Assembly (NCBI GenBank): GCA_028281165.1
Contig: JANQKI010000050.1
Span: forward strand, 1-41,842
DNA length: 41,842 nt
Source: Opitutaceae bacterium
GTDB lineage: Bacteria; Verrucomicrobiota; Verrucomicrobiia; Opitutales; Opitutaceae
Direction: 5' to 3'
Shown here: in pieces, positions 24,738 through 33,600 of the stretch
Layout of the letters: each line of letters begins with the position of its first letter
Numbering within the stretch: position 1 is the first letter of the stretch
Made by a program: the position numbers and the translations under genes
Notes under the pieces: model-generated
The model's input: the letters and a program-made list of their open reading frames with translations, nothing else
The model's database searches: none
Told to the model about the DNA's origin: nothing

Positions 24738-25814
24738 ATGCCCCCTAAAGAACCAACCATGCAGACCATCGCTGATCTGGCTGGCGTCTCGAAAATGTCG
24801 GTTAGCCGCATTCTGCGAGGACATCCCCATCACAACCAGGAAACGAAGGAAAAAGTCCTGGGTATCGCCAAGCGACTCGGCTATCGAACCAATCCACTTA
24901 TTTCGGCTCTGATGACCAATCTGGGCCAAAAAAAATCGTCTCCCTACTCTCCCGTAATTGGTTTGATTCATGCATTGCCCTATGGCCAGCCACTGCATCC
25001 GAACATGATCGAATTTCGAGAGAGCGCCTACATACAAGCAAACAGCTCGGGATACGGCATCGAAGAATTCTATTTGAACGAACCGGGCATGAGCCCAAGT
25101 CGACTGATAGAAATCCTTACCTCAAGGGGGATCCATGGCATTATTCTTGAGCATTTCTGGGTTGGTGACGTGAAGCTTGATGTTGATTTAAGCAAATTCG
25201 CCTCGGTCTCCATTGGCTTGACGCTCGTATCGCCAAGACTCCATCGAGTGGATCGCGACCACTATAATGACATGATGATGGCGATGAAAAAGGTGAGGAG
25301 CTTAGGTTACAGTAGGATCGGAATAGCCAATATTGATCCCGCGGAAGACACCAAGGACTACCGGCGTGTGGCTTGCTTCGAGTATTTGCAAAACCATGAT
25401 GACACCGGAATGGTTGTTCCGCCCATGAAGGCCAAATCCAAGGCCCAACTCAAACAACGCTTCAAGGCTTGGCTTGAAGTTAACCAACCAGATGTAGTCA
25501 TGAGCCAACATATCGAGATCCCGGGTTATCTTAAAGATTGGGGATACAAGGTGCCACACGATATTGGCTTTCTTCACCTGGATATGTGCAAAACGCTCAA
25601 AGAGTTCGCAGGCATTTACTCTAACTGGGCTCAAAAAGGCATCGTTGCCGTAAATCAAGTCGTCGACCAACTCAACCGAGGCGAATTTGGCGTGCCCCAG
25701 AATCCAATAACCACGGTGGTAGAAAGCCGATGGATGGACGGTCCCTCTTTAAAATACCCACAAGTTCAGAACACAAAGAAGCGTTTGGAACCGGCAAATG
25801 TTGCGGTAATTTAA
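24738..25814 (+). CDS. LacI-family transcriptional regulator (pair 1)
   Basis: This 358-aa repressor-type protein has a LacI helix-turn-helix at residues 8-57 (TIADLAGVSKMSVSRILRGH, ending AKRLGYRTNPLISAL). A periplasmic-binding-protein-like effector domain follows, containing the subfamily hallmarks YGIEEFYLNEPGMSPSRLIE and RGIHGIILEHF and a closing IYSNWAQKGIVAVNQVVDQL. It shares this architecture with the two other LacI proteins in the window, so the three belong to one subfamily that seems to accompany Opitutae TonB-dependent receptors. It is divergent from the first receptor. The catabolic operon starts 288 bp downstream on the same strand, so it may also govern that. The ligand is unknown. 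An ATG at codon 9 (MQTIADL) is an alternative start. Confidence 0.92.
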   Translation: MPPKEPTMQTIADLAGVSKMSVSRILRGHPHHNQETKEKVLGIAKRLGYRTNPLISALMTNLGQKKSSPYSPVIGLIHALPYGQPLHPNMIEFRESAYIQANSSGYGIEEFYLNEPGMSPSRLIEILTSRGIHGIILEHFWVGDVKLDVDLSKFASVSIGLTLVSPRLHRVDRDHYNDMMMAMKKVRSLGYSRIGIANIDPAEDTKDYRRVACFEYLQNHDDTGMVVPPMKAKSKAQLKQRFKAWLEVNQPDVVMSQHIEIPGYLKDWGYKVPHDIGFLHLDMCKTLKEFAGIYSNWAQKGIVAVNQVVDQLNRGEFGVPQNPITTVVESRWMDGPSLKYPQVQNTKKRLEPANVAVI

Positions 25815-26102
25815 AATACTGCAGCCAAAGCGCCGACCGTACATCAACAATTCGCAGCCGATCTCTAGTTAATTATACTCATAATACCAGTTGGCTGCTC
25901 AAAAATTTCTTTCTCGCCAGATGTTCTAGAAAAGGAATGTGCCTATGTAATTCATTCAGCAGCAGAATCTTAATAAAATTCAAGAGGGTTGAAGGCAGCT
26001 TCATGTACTTGAATTCAAATTAAAGTGAAACTTCGGAAAAATGCTTGAATATCGCCTTTATGCTGAAATGCTCTCCACCTCTCTAGTTTTTTTGCTGAAT
26101 CG

Positions 26103-26741
26103 ATGCCCAAGATTGTAGATTTAACCCTCACTATGCGACCAGGAATGCGAGGGTACGGTTGCGAAATCGCCAAGACGAAAGTCGAGGATGGATGGAACGC
26201 CAGAACGCTGAGTCTATACACTCATACCGGAACCCACATGGACGCTCCGCTTCATTTCATCGAAGGCGGAAATACTATCGAAAATCTGGATCTTAATAAG
26301 TGCGTTGGAGATTGCCTCATCATCGACATTAGGCCCATTGAACCCAAAGCGCTAATTACAGTAGAATCACTAGGCGAAGCGGCAGCTCAAATCGGATCGG
26401 GCTCTCGCATTATTTTGCAGACAGATTGGTCCAAGCACCTGGACGACACGGAGACCTATCGCGACGGGTTGCCTCGAATATCAAAGGAGTTGGCCGAATG
26501 GCTCGTCGAGAAGAGGGTTGCTTTCATTGGGGTCGAACCGCCGTCTGTCGCTGACGTGAATGATATTCCCGAAGTAACCGAAATCCATGAGATCCTCCTC
26601 TCGAGCGAAATGGTAATTGCAGAAGGCCTTTGCAATCTTGATCAGCTGAGCAAGGAGGTTGTGGAAATATTTGCCCTTCCCTTAAAGCCAGAAGGAAGCG
26701 ATGGCTGTCCTGCCCGCGTAATCGCTATCGAGCGCGACTGA
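26103..26741 (+). CDS. Cyclase-family metal hydrolase (kynurenine formamidase-like fold)
   Basis: This 212-aa cytosolic protein has the family motif HTGTHMDAPLHF at residues 41-52 (metal ligands H41, H45, D47 and general base H51). Also present are DLTLTMRPGM near the start and EPPSVAD in the second half, standard in the PF04199 cyclase family. The family includes arylformamidases, isatin hydrolase and putative sugar-lactone or amide hydrolases. The tryptophan route is unlikely because no kyn genes are nearby. It opens a tight operon, with the aldolase 8 bp downstream, so a ring-opening or lactonase-like step in carbohydrate acid breakdown is a reasonable guess. No clear ribosome binding site precedes the ATG. 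Confidence 0.88.
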   Translation: MPKIVDLTLTMRPGMRGYGCEIAKTKVEDGWNARTLSLYTHTGTHMDAPLHFIEGGNTIENLDLNKCVGDCLIIDIRPIEPKALITVESLGEAAAQIGSGSRIILQTDWSKHLDDTETYRDGLPRISKELAEWLVEKRVAFIGVEPPSVADVNDIPEVTEIHEILLSSEMVIAEGLCNLDQLSKEVVEIFALPLKPEGSDGCPARVIAIERD

Positions 26742-26749
26742 TTTTTGCG

Positions 26750-27379
26750 ATGGACGAAAATCTTCTCAGGCAAGAAATAGCGACCTACTCGAAATCCCTA
26801 TTCGAACGCGGCTATAGCTGCGGCACATCCGGCAACATCAGCGCCAAGTGCGGAGAGGATCTGCTCGTCACGCCAACCAATTCAAGCTTTGGCTCGCTTG
26901 ATCCCGATCGCATTTCGAAGATCACTTTGGAAGGAGAATTGCTTGCCGGCGACAAGCCATCGAAAGAATGGGTACTTCATGTGGGATTCTACAAGAAACG
27001 GCCTGAATGCGGCGCCGTTGTTCACTTGCATAGCTCCTATGCCGTGGCGGTTTCTTGTCTCAAAGATGTCAATACAGCAAACTGCATCCCGCCTATTACT
27101 CCCTATTTTGTCATGCGCGTGGGCGACCTTCCACTCGCTCCGTATTTTCCTCCCGGAGACGTTAGGCTCGCAGAAGCCGTCACTGAATTGGCAGCGAACC
27201 ACATATCAGTGATGATGGCGAACCATGGACCAGTTGTCTCAGCAAAAAACCTCAAAGCCGCCGTCGGAGCCTCGGAGGAACTGGAGGAAACAGCCAAGAC
27301 TTACCTGCTCATCAAAGGTTTCGGCTTTACTACTTTAACCGATGAGCAAATTGCGGAATTGAAGAGGCGGTACAGATAG
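26750..27379 (+). CDS. Class II aldolase/adducin protein, OtnC-like decarboxylase
   Basis: This 209-aa enzyme of the fuculose-phosphate aldolase fold has SGNISAKCGEDLLVTPT at residues 27-43 and the catalytic-type acid E73 in SKEWVLH. Zinc ligands are H92 and H94 (VVHLHSSYA) and H159 (MANHGPVVS). The length and the MANHGP motif fit 3-oxo-tetronate 4-phosphate decarboxylase (OtnC), which makes a triose phosphate plus carbon dioxide, better than fuculose or ribulose-5-phosphate enzymes. The usual partners OtnK (kinase) and OtnI (isomerase) are not in the window, so the exact substrate stays open. The gene is coupled to its neighbours, with an 8-bp gap before and 3 bp after. Soluble and probably tetrameric by family. 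Confidence 0.87.
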   Translation: MDENLLRQEIATYSKSLFERGYSCGTSGNISAKCGEDLLVTPTNSSFGSLDPDRISKITLEGELLAGDKPSKEWVLHVGFYKKRPECGAVVHLHSSYAVAVSCLKDVNTANCIPPITPYFVMRVGDLPLAPYFPPGDVRLAEAVTELAANHISVMMANHGPVVSAKNLKAAVGASEELEETAKTYLLIKGFGFTTLTDEQIAELKRRYR

Positions 27380-27382
27380 GCG

Positions 27383-27679
27383 ATGCGCGTAATAGTTGTA
27401 GAATTCGAAATCAAAAAAGAGCATGTCGAAGACTTCCGCCCTGCCATGATTGAAAACGCGGACACCTCGCTGAAAGTCGAAGAAGGCTGCCAGCAATTCG
27501 ACGTGTGTTGGGACAGCGAGGACAACACCAAGGTCTTTCTGTATGAAGTTTATGATGACAAGACGGCCTTTGATGCTCATCTGCAATCCGAACACTTTCT
27601 TTCATTCAACAGTATGGTCACCCCTTGGGTCGCTAGCAAAACGGTAACGGCATGGGAAAAAGCGTATCCAAAAAACTGA
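27383..27679 (+). CDS. Antibiotic biosynthesis monooxygenase (YgiN-like) domain protein
   Basis: This small 98-aa single-domain protein has the ABM/PF03992 pattern. The first strand is MRVIVVEFEIKKEHVEDFRP. EEGCQQFDVCWD and FLYEVYDDKTAFDAHLQSEH follow, the latter ending in HF. Members form ferredoxin-like dimers; some are quinol or anthrone monooxygenases without cofactor, others have no known activity or are lyase-like. In sugar-acid operons such genes often accompany aldolases, where an isomerase-like or accessory role is possible. The ATG lies 3 bp after the aldolase stop, so translation is probably coupled. The enzymatic role here cannot be set from sequence. Confidence 0.87.
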   Translation: MRVIVVEFEIKKEHVEDFRPAMIENADTSLKVEEGCQQFDVCWDSEDNTKVFLYEVYDDKTAFDAHLQSEHFLSFNSMVTPWVASKTVTAWEKAYPKN

Positions 27680-27691
27680 TCTCTAGCTAAC

Positions 27692-28780
27692 ATGGAACCT
27701 CGAACATTAAAGATAGCCAATTTGCCGGGAGACGGCATCGGTACGGAAGTAGCCGCGCCCTGCAAAGAAATCATTCAGGAAGCTTTGACCAAGGCGGGAG
27801 CGACATCCAAGTTAGAGTTCATCGACTTGGAAGCCGGAGCGGCTTTGTACGCCAGAACAGGCGAGTCATTGCCTCAAGAAACCCTCAACGCCTGTGATGC
27901 TTCCGATGCTATACTGCTAGGAGCTATGGGTATGCCCAGCATCCGCTATCCGGACGGAAGGGAGATCGCTCCACAGCTAGACATTCGCGAACGCTTCAAT
28001 CTCTACGCAGGGGTCCGGCCAGTAAAGGCCTTCCCTGGAATGCCAGCCCCCCTGTCAGATCCCCGATCCAAGGATATCGATTTCATCTTGGTACGCGAGT
28101 CGACCGAAGGTTTATTTGCCAGCCGAGGGCAGGTTGAGATGAAAGGCGATGAGGAAGCCCGCGATTTTCTCCTCATAACACGCAATGTCTCGGAGAGGCT
28201 CTTCAAGTTTACATTCGAACTGGGCAGGCAACGGAAAGCCGAAGGAAAGCCAGGTGTTGTGACCTGCATCGATAAAGCGAACGTCCTGGGCTCAATGGCC
28301 TATTTCCGAAAAATTTTCTATGAAGTGCATCAGGATTTTCAGGACATCGAAGCGAATCATGCCTACGTCGATGCAACCGCTTTAAACATGATCAAACAGC
28401 CCTGGGCCTTCGACGTTATGGTTACGGAAAACATGTATGGCGACATTCTCTCCGACGCTGGAGCAGCCTTAATGGGTGGCATGGGAATGGCGCCTTCAGC
28501 CGATATCGGCGACGACCATGCCGTATTCCAGCCTTGTCATGGATCAGCTCCCGACATTGCAGGCCAGGGAAAAGCCAACCCAGTGGCCATGATTCTTTCC
28601 GGAGCCATGCTGCTGACTTGGCTCGCCAATGAAAAGGGAGCCAGCGACCTTGCTCCTGCTGGAAGAATGATAAGTGAAGCGGTCGAAGCGGCCTTCGCCG
28701 GTAGAGAACTGCTACCCTGCGAGTTCGGCGGCGAGCACGGCACTCGACACATTGCCGACGCGATTTTGGCTAAGCTGTAA
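27692..28780 (+). CDS. Isocitrate/isopropylmalate-type beta-decarboxylating dehydrogenase
   Basis: This 362-aa cytosolic enzyme is of the IMDH/ICDH/tartrate dehydrogenase family. Family elements in order are the cofactor/substrate start LPGDGIGTEV, LYAGVRPVKAF, VRESTEGLFASR, YVDATALNMI with the catalytic-type K in KQPWAFDV, ENMYGDILSDAGAAL with metal-binding Asp residues, and the nucleotide loop HGSAPDIAGQGKANP. These enzymes oxidise a 2-hydroxy acid and lose carbon dioxide using NAD(P). A leucine role is unlikely because no leuA, leuC or leuD is adjacent. In this operon it more likely acts on tartrate, malate or a related sugar diacid. It starts 12 bp after the monooxygenase gene and ends the tight run. 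Confidence 0.9.
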   Translation: MEPRTLKIANLPGDGIGTEVAAPCKEIIQEALTKAGATSKLEFIDLEAGAALYARTGESLPQETLNACDASDAILLGAMGMPSIRYPDGREIAPQLDIRERFNLYAGVRPVKAFPGMPAPLSDPRSKDIDFILVRESTEGLFASRGQVEMKGDEEARDFLLITRNVSERLFKFTFELGRQRKAEGKPGVVTCIDKANVLGSMAYFRKIFYEVHQDFQDIEANHAYVDATALNMIKQPWAFDVMVTENMYGDILSDAGAALMGGMGMAPSADIGDDHAVFQPCHGSAPDIAGQGKANPVAMILSGAMLLTWLANEKGASDLAPAGRMISEAVEAAFAGRELLPCEFGGEHGTRHIADAILAKL

Positions 28781-28877
28781 CTCAAAAGACTTACGAAGGT
28801 GTTTGCCTTCATGTTCGAATTTGGTCTTAAAAAAGCTCGTCTGGGATCTTTTTCGCACTCGAGCGAATTCTTGTAGT

Positions 28878-29276
28878 ATGAAGAATAAGCGGATCGTCTT
28901 TTTCGATGGACCCTGTGGGCTTTGCAATAAGTTCATCGGATTCCTCATTAAGCGCGATCACGCCAAACATTTCCATTATGCTCCGTTGCAAGGCGAAACG
29001 GCAAAAGAACTAATCGAGGTAAAAAGCGAAAGCGATGAATCATTTGCTCTCATCTATCACGATGGAGCTGATTCTCATGAAGCCAGCGACGCCGTTATCG
29101 AAATTATGGATACATTGGGCGGAATATGGAGAGTTCTTTCCTGGAGTCGCGTCGTTCCAACATCCTGGCGAAATGCCATTTACTTCCTCGTGGCTCGTCG
29201 ACGATTCAAAATCTTCGGCAAAGTCGAAGCCTGCTCCCTTAATGGACGTCCACCCGGCGACCGCTTGCTGCCTTAG
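28878..29276 (+). CDS. DCC-family thiol-disulfide oxidoreductase-like protein
   Basis: The start at 28878 (MKNKRIVFFDGPCGLCNKFI) gives 132 aa, the normal size. The open frame continues upstream into the dehydrogenase but without family similarity. The hallmark FDGPCGLCN (C13 and C16) opens the DUF393/DCC domain. SDAVIEIMDTLGG and RNAIYFLVARRRFKIFGKVE follow, as in family members. DCC proteins are predicted thioredoxin-like oxidoreductases, largely uncharacterised. A gap of 97 bp to the preceding gene makes membership in that operon uncertain. It lies convergent with the second LacI gene. Confidence 0.88.
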   Translation: MKNKRIVFFDGPCGLCNKFIGFLIKRDHAKHFHYAPLQGETAKELIEVKSESDESFALIYHDGADSHEASDAVIEIMDTLGGIWRVLSWSRVVPTSWRNAIYFLVARRRFKIFGKVEACSLNGRPPGDRLLP

Positions 29277-29329
29277 TTAGCGACTAGCGCGCAAACAAAA
29301 ATGGATGCGAGACCTTATTCAGACTTCAG

Positions 29330-30430
29330 CTAAAATTCCTTCCAGGAATCTCTAGAAGCAAGATATTCCGTATCAATTAGTCCATTACGAGATTTTGCAG
29401 AGCGTTTCACCATAGAAGGGCCATCGATCCAAATATGCTCCACCGACATGCAAATCGGATTATCGGGAATGCCAAAGTCATTGCGATTTAGAGAATCAAC
29501 AACGTGATTCACCGCCGTAATAGCCTTTTGTCTCCAGTTTGGATTGATGCCTGCAAATCCTTTAAGAGCAGGCCCCAAACCCACGTGCACAAAACCGATG
29601 TCGTCTGGCACTTTCAATCCAAACTCTTTAAGAAAATGAAGGACATCCGGCTGCATACTGAGAAGGATATCAGGCTGATATTTTTGCAACCATTTATCAA
29701 TGACACTCTTAAGATCCGCCCTTCTTTGGATTCCCATCGGAATGGGAATTCTATCTTCATCAGCAAACATTAACTGCCCATACATGAAAGCAGAGCGCCG
29801 TCGATAGTGATTGTGCTGCTCCGAGCCTTCCATATTCACCAAGCAGGGACGACGGTATCCGTATTCATAAATCTTTGACATAGCGATTCTCATTTCATTA
29901 TGAAAGTCGCTATCTACTCTATGAAAACTCGGTTCAGCGATGGTTGAACCAATCGCCACACAAGCTAATGAACTAAAATCCGCCTTTAAACGGTTTCCCC
30001 AGGTGAAGAAATGTTCGAAAACGACCCCTCGAATATTGCGCGTTTTCAGGATATCGACTAGCCGCCGGAGTGTCATTCCAGGCTCGTGAAGATAGAATTC
30101 TTCGATCTCAAAGCCTTGCTCCTCAGCAGCTTCGTGAGCCGAAGCTTGGAACACCTTCATGTTATGCGTCAACTCCCGCTTAAATGGAAGACAATGAACC
30201 AGGGCTATTACAGGAGAAGCCTTGGTTTTACGCCGAGAGCCCCTTTGAGACATCAAGGCGGATATATATGGATGCTTCTTATAGCCTAACTGCTTTGCTA
30301 ACAAAAGGATGCGACTTTGAGTCTCTTTGTTCACCTCCGGATCATTGCGCAAAGCTCTACTTACGGTCATAACCGACACACCCGCCTTCTCAGCGATGGT
30401 CTTCATACTAGGAGAATCGATTCGAGACAT
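29330..30430 (-). CDS. LacI-family transcriptional regulator (pair 2)
   Basis: This 366-aa regulator has its DNA-binding domain at residues 9-60 (TIAEKAGVSVMTVSRALRND, then AKQLGYKKHPYISALMSQ). The effector domain carries the same subfamily signatures as its two neighbours: GFEIEEFYLHEPGMTLRRLV, IRGVVFEHFF, GFAGINPNWRQKAITAVNHV and IWIDGPS at the end. It is transcribed divergently from the second receptor, with 202 bp between starts containing a CGTTACGATTAACG palindrome 13 bp upstream of its ATG. Local control of the receptor and of itself is likely. The effector is unknown, though oligosaccharides or sugar acids are typical. It differs enough from the pair 3 regulator that distinct ligands are possible. 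Confidence 0.93.
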   Translation of the reverse strand: MSRIDSPSMKTIAEKAGVSVMTVSRALRNDPEVNKETQSRILLLAKQLGYKKHPYISALMSQRGSRRKTKASPVIALVHCLPFKRELTHNMKVFQASAHEAAEEQGFEIEEFYLHEPGMTLRRLVDILKTRNIRGVVFEHFFTWGNRLKADFSSLACVAIGSTIAEPSFHRVDSDFHNEMRIAMSKIYEYGYRRPCLVNMEGSEQHNHYRRRSAFMYGQLMFADEDRIPIPMGIQRRADLKSVIDKWLQKYQPDILLSMQPDVLHFLKEFGLKVPDDIGFVHVGLGPALKGFAGINPNWRQKAITAVNHVVDSLNRNDFGIPDNPICMSVEHIWIDGPSMVKRSAKSRNGLIDTEYLASRDSWKEF

Positions 30431-30443
30431 TTTAGCTTAGTCC

Positions 30444-30457
30444 CGTTACGATTAACG
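30444..30457. promoter_or_regulatory. Candidate LacI operator (pair 2)
   Basis: CGTTACGATTAACG has CGTTA/TAACG arms around CGAT. The 12-nt core CGTTACGATTAA recurs exactly at 35385 upstream of the third regulator, which supports a conserved function. Confidence 0.5.
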
Positions 30458-30542
30458 ACACCTGGCTATCGAATTCAACGCATTTTTAGGGGAACATGTT
30501 AAATCGGTATTAATTAATTCTAATGCCGTTATCCCATCCCCC

Positions 30543-30585
30543 CAGACGACCATCTCCCTTTTAAATTAACACCCACGGTCGTCTG
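30543..30585 (+). promoter_or_regulatory. Long-loop inverted repeat upstream of the second receptor
   Basis: CAGACGACC (30543-30551) is the perfect complement of GGTCGTCTG (30577-30585), with 25 A/T-rich bases between them and TTTGT after the second arm. It may be a paired regulator site or an RNA hairpin 5' of the receptor start. No equivalent was found before the third receptor. Confidence 0.4.
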
Positions 30586-30590
30586 TTTGT

Positions 30591-30632
30591 GACTACAAAC
30601 GAACTAACACAGATCAGACCTGTACACCCATT
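30591..30632 (+). promoter_or_regulatory. Conserved 5' leader of the second receptor
   Basis: From GACTACAAAC through CACAGATCAGAC to TACACCCATT just before the ATG, this leader is nearly the same as 35513-35551 before the third receptor, with a few indels. No Shine-Dalgarno sequence is seen. Conservation in non-coding sequence suggests a binding site or translation element, or recent duplication. Confidence 0.55.
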
Positions 30633-33600
30633 ATGAACAATAAGCAAAAATGGCGTTATGCCATCTTTGTCCCACATGTGTGTGGGAAAATGAGCAAACT
30701 CGCTCTATCCACCGCAGCTCTATCGCTTCTTATTTCTCCCGCGTCAGTCATCGGACAAGACGACGAGGAAGAGGTGTTCGAGCTTTCACCCTTCACCGTT
30801 GATGCGGGTGAATCTGACGGCTACCTGACCAAATCTACAACCGCAGGCACTCGATTGCGCACTAACGTCAAGGACCTTGGAGCCCAGATCGACATCTTCT
30901 CCAAAGAATTCCTGGACGACATCGCCGCCTCCGATCCGGAAGAAGCCTTCCTCTATTCGATAAATGTCGAGAACGAGCAGGAGAATCCGTTATACGAGGA
31001 TGGCAAGCGAGCGATTTTCGAACGCAGCACGCCAAATACGGCTTCGGCTCGCGGACTTGGCGATCCACGTACCACGGGATCGACAAGAGGCCGGGATTTC
31101 TTTGGCACAAGTTTCCGTCTCCACAATTACAATACGGAAAATTTAGCCATATCCAGCGGTCCGAACTCGATCCTCTTTGGTTTGGGCAAGCCAGGCGCTA
31201 CCATCAATTCCTCAGTCAAGAGAGCCCTGACTAACCGTAATTTCGGCAGCGTTGGCCTTAAGTTCGATAACCACGGCACCAAGACCTTCAACTTCGACTA
31301 CAATCAGGTGCTAGTTGAAGACAAGCTGGCCTTACGTTTCGCATTGCTCGACGGCAACAAGGACTCGTTCCTACAAGGCAGCTACGACGACCAAACTCGT
31401 ATCTATGGAACTCTTACCTACAAGCCCAACGATCGGATGAGCTTCAGGGTACACTACGAAGATATCGACGAAGTCGACGCTCCTACTCAATACCGCATGT
31501 TCCAGGACTACGTTTCGCCTTGGCTCATGGATGGCAATGGAGAAATTTGGGATCCCCTTACCGATGATGATGGCCAGCAACCACTTTGGATGCGCGGCCA
31601 ACCCGGCGTCGCTCCATTCATTTACGCCGGCGACAACGGGGTAATTGACCAAAGCGTTGTTCCCATTATGCGCTGGAACAACAAGTGGGGCTCTCGCTCG
31701 GAAGAAGCGAGGAACTACATGCGCGACGTGAACAACCCCAACCACAGGAGATACAATCCCAATTCCTTCTGGTTCGAGGAAGGCTACGACGCGAGCCTCG
31801 ATCGCCGCGAAGTAACCTTTGGTCCTGAAGTGCTGGAAGCCCTTGGTCTTCCGTTTGACGAGCTTAATCCGTGGGGTGACACGATGCGTCGTACACGCGT
31901 GGGTGACATCTTTACCGCTTTCGCTGAATTCAATCCATTCGAGAACTTCCACGTGGAGGTGGGCTACAATACTGAAGAGAACGATGGACGCCAATTCGGC
32001 TACAATCGCTCTTTCAATTATGGAGTCGAAATCGATCTCGCCAAATACTTGCCGCATAGCACGGACGAGAATCCGATTCCCAATCCGATGGTGGGCCAAT
32101 TCTGGCAAGGTGACCGCGGATGGGGCTGGCAGCAAAACGAGACTGAGGACGAATTTCGTGTAACGGCATCCTATCAATACGATTTCCGCGAAAAGGATTT
32201 TGTTGGTGACAGGTTGGCGGGAATTCTAGGCCACCACCAATTGGCCTACCTCTATTCGGATCGTCGGACGACACAGATTCGGGCCAACTCCTTCCAGACC
32301 TATGGTTTCAATACAGACGGCGACTTGCCATCATTCGCCCGCCGCAATCCCGATCCCTGGGTCTCCTACTTCAACGACAAAGGCTTCATGAGCGTAGCTG
32401 TCCGTAGTTACCTGACTGCGAACAATGGCTACCAAAACCAGGTCGCTCGATTTGGAGACATGATTTGGGAACCAGGCGCCGAACTGCTCACGCTTCCAGA
32501 TCCAGCTGGAGACCGAGGCGATCTAAGGGCCACCTTCTGGTCCGAGGAAGTCGGTTCGAATCGATTATTCAGCTTCGATCGTACCATCGAGTCCAACATG
32601 ATCGCTTACCAGGGCTTCTTCTGGGGAGACCGTATTATCCTTACCTACGGCAAACGCGAAGACGATGTGCGCCAGCGCATTCTCGCAGGTCAAGGCGACA
32701 GGGCGAATAATTATACGCGAGCCCAGTTTGAAGCCGGCGAAGTTCCATCCAATGTACAATTGGGAGGCTATTTCCCCTGGTACACTTCTCTTGATTGGGA
32801 AGCCCAATACCCCGATGGTGATACGAATTCAAACGAAACTAAGGGAATCGTATTCAGGCCAAACGGTCTCGCCAATTGGATCAGCTTCTTCTACAATGAA
32901 GCCACCAATAACGAAGCTGGCACGATACGCTTCGATGTAGACGGCTCCTTCCACGATCCACAGACGGGTACAGGTGAAGACTATGGTATCCGTCTCGATC
33001 TGCTCGAGGATAGGCTCACCTTCAAGATCAACGAATTCAAGACCGCCGCTACCAATGGCTCCACGCCTGGCAGCCAAGTTGACGGCGGCATCCGGGGCAT
33101 CATTAAAGATTTCGAGCAATTCTACTTCGATGTAAATCCCCAGAATTACGTTGCTGACGGTTTCGATCTCTTCGGTCAGCAGGACTTGTTCTTGCCAGTT
33201 GTAGACAGATCCGCTGAGGGAACAGAGTACACCCTAAGCGCTCAGCCAAAGCCAGGTTGGAACATTCGATTCACGGCCGCTAAAACCGAGTCTGTTCTAA
33301 ATAACATCGCTACCAGCTACATCGAATGGGGCGAGAATCGCGCCAATTTCTGGAGTGGCGTTCAGTGGAACGAGGAAGACGAAAACGGCAATTTCCTACC
33401 TATAGTTGATTGGTGGAGTCCTGACGACCCAAGAGAAACCGAGGTCGTGATTAATCCTGATACAGGGATTCCATACACTTCATCTGAACGACGGATTATG
33501 GCAGGATTCTTTCGTACCGATAATGAAGGCAACATAACGCCCTCTAGAACAAAGCTTGGAGCGGCCGGCGATACACCGCTCAGCGGTTGGAGTAACGTTG

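Noticed and set aside
25815-26102. Possible small minus-strand gene (MKLPSTLLNFIKIL...) in the gap after the first LacI gene
   Set aside because: It is only about 40 codons, with no ribosome binding site, family likeness or neighbour on that strand; the stretch otherwise shows nothing clear.
26103-26741. Calling this gene kynB
   Set aside because: The HTGTHxDAPxHF motif is shared by the whole cyclase family and no tryptophan catabolic gene is near.
27692-28780. Calling this gene leuB
   Set aside because: The family includes tartrate, malate and isocitrate enzymes, and no leucine genes adjoin it, so the symbol is not supported.
31371-32177. 268-codon open frame antisense to the second receptor gene
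   Set aside because: The sense strand is a full-length receptor with family motifs throughout; the antisense translation shows no recognisable domain.
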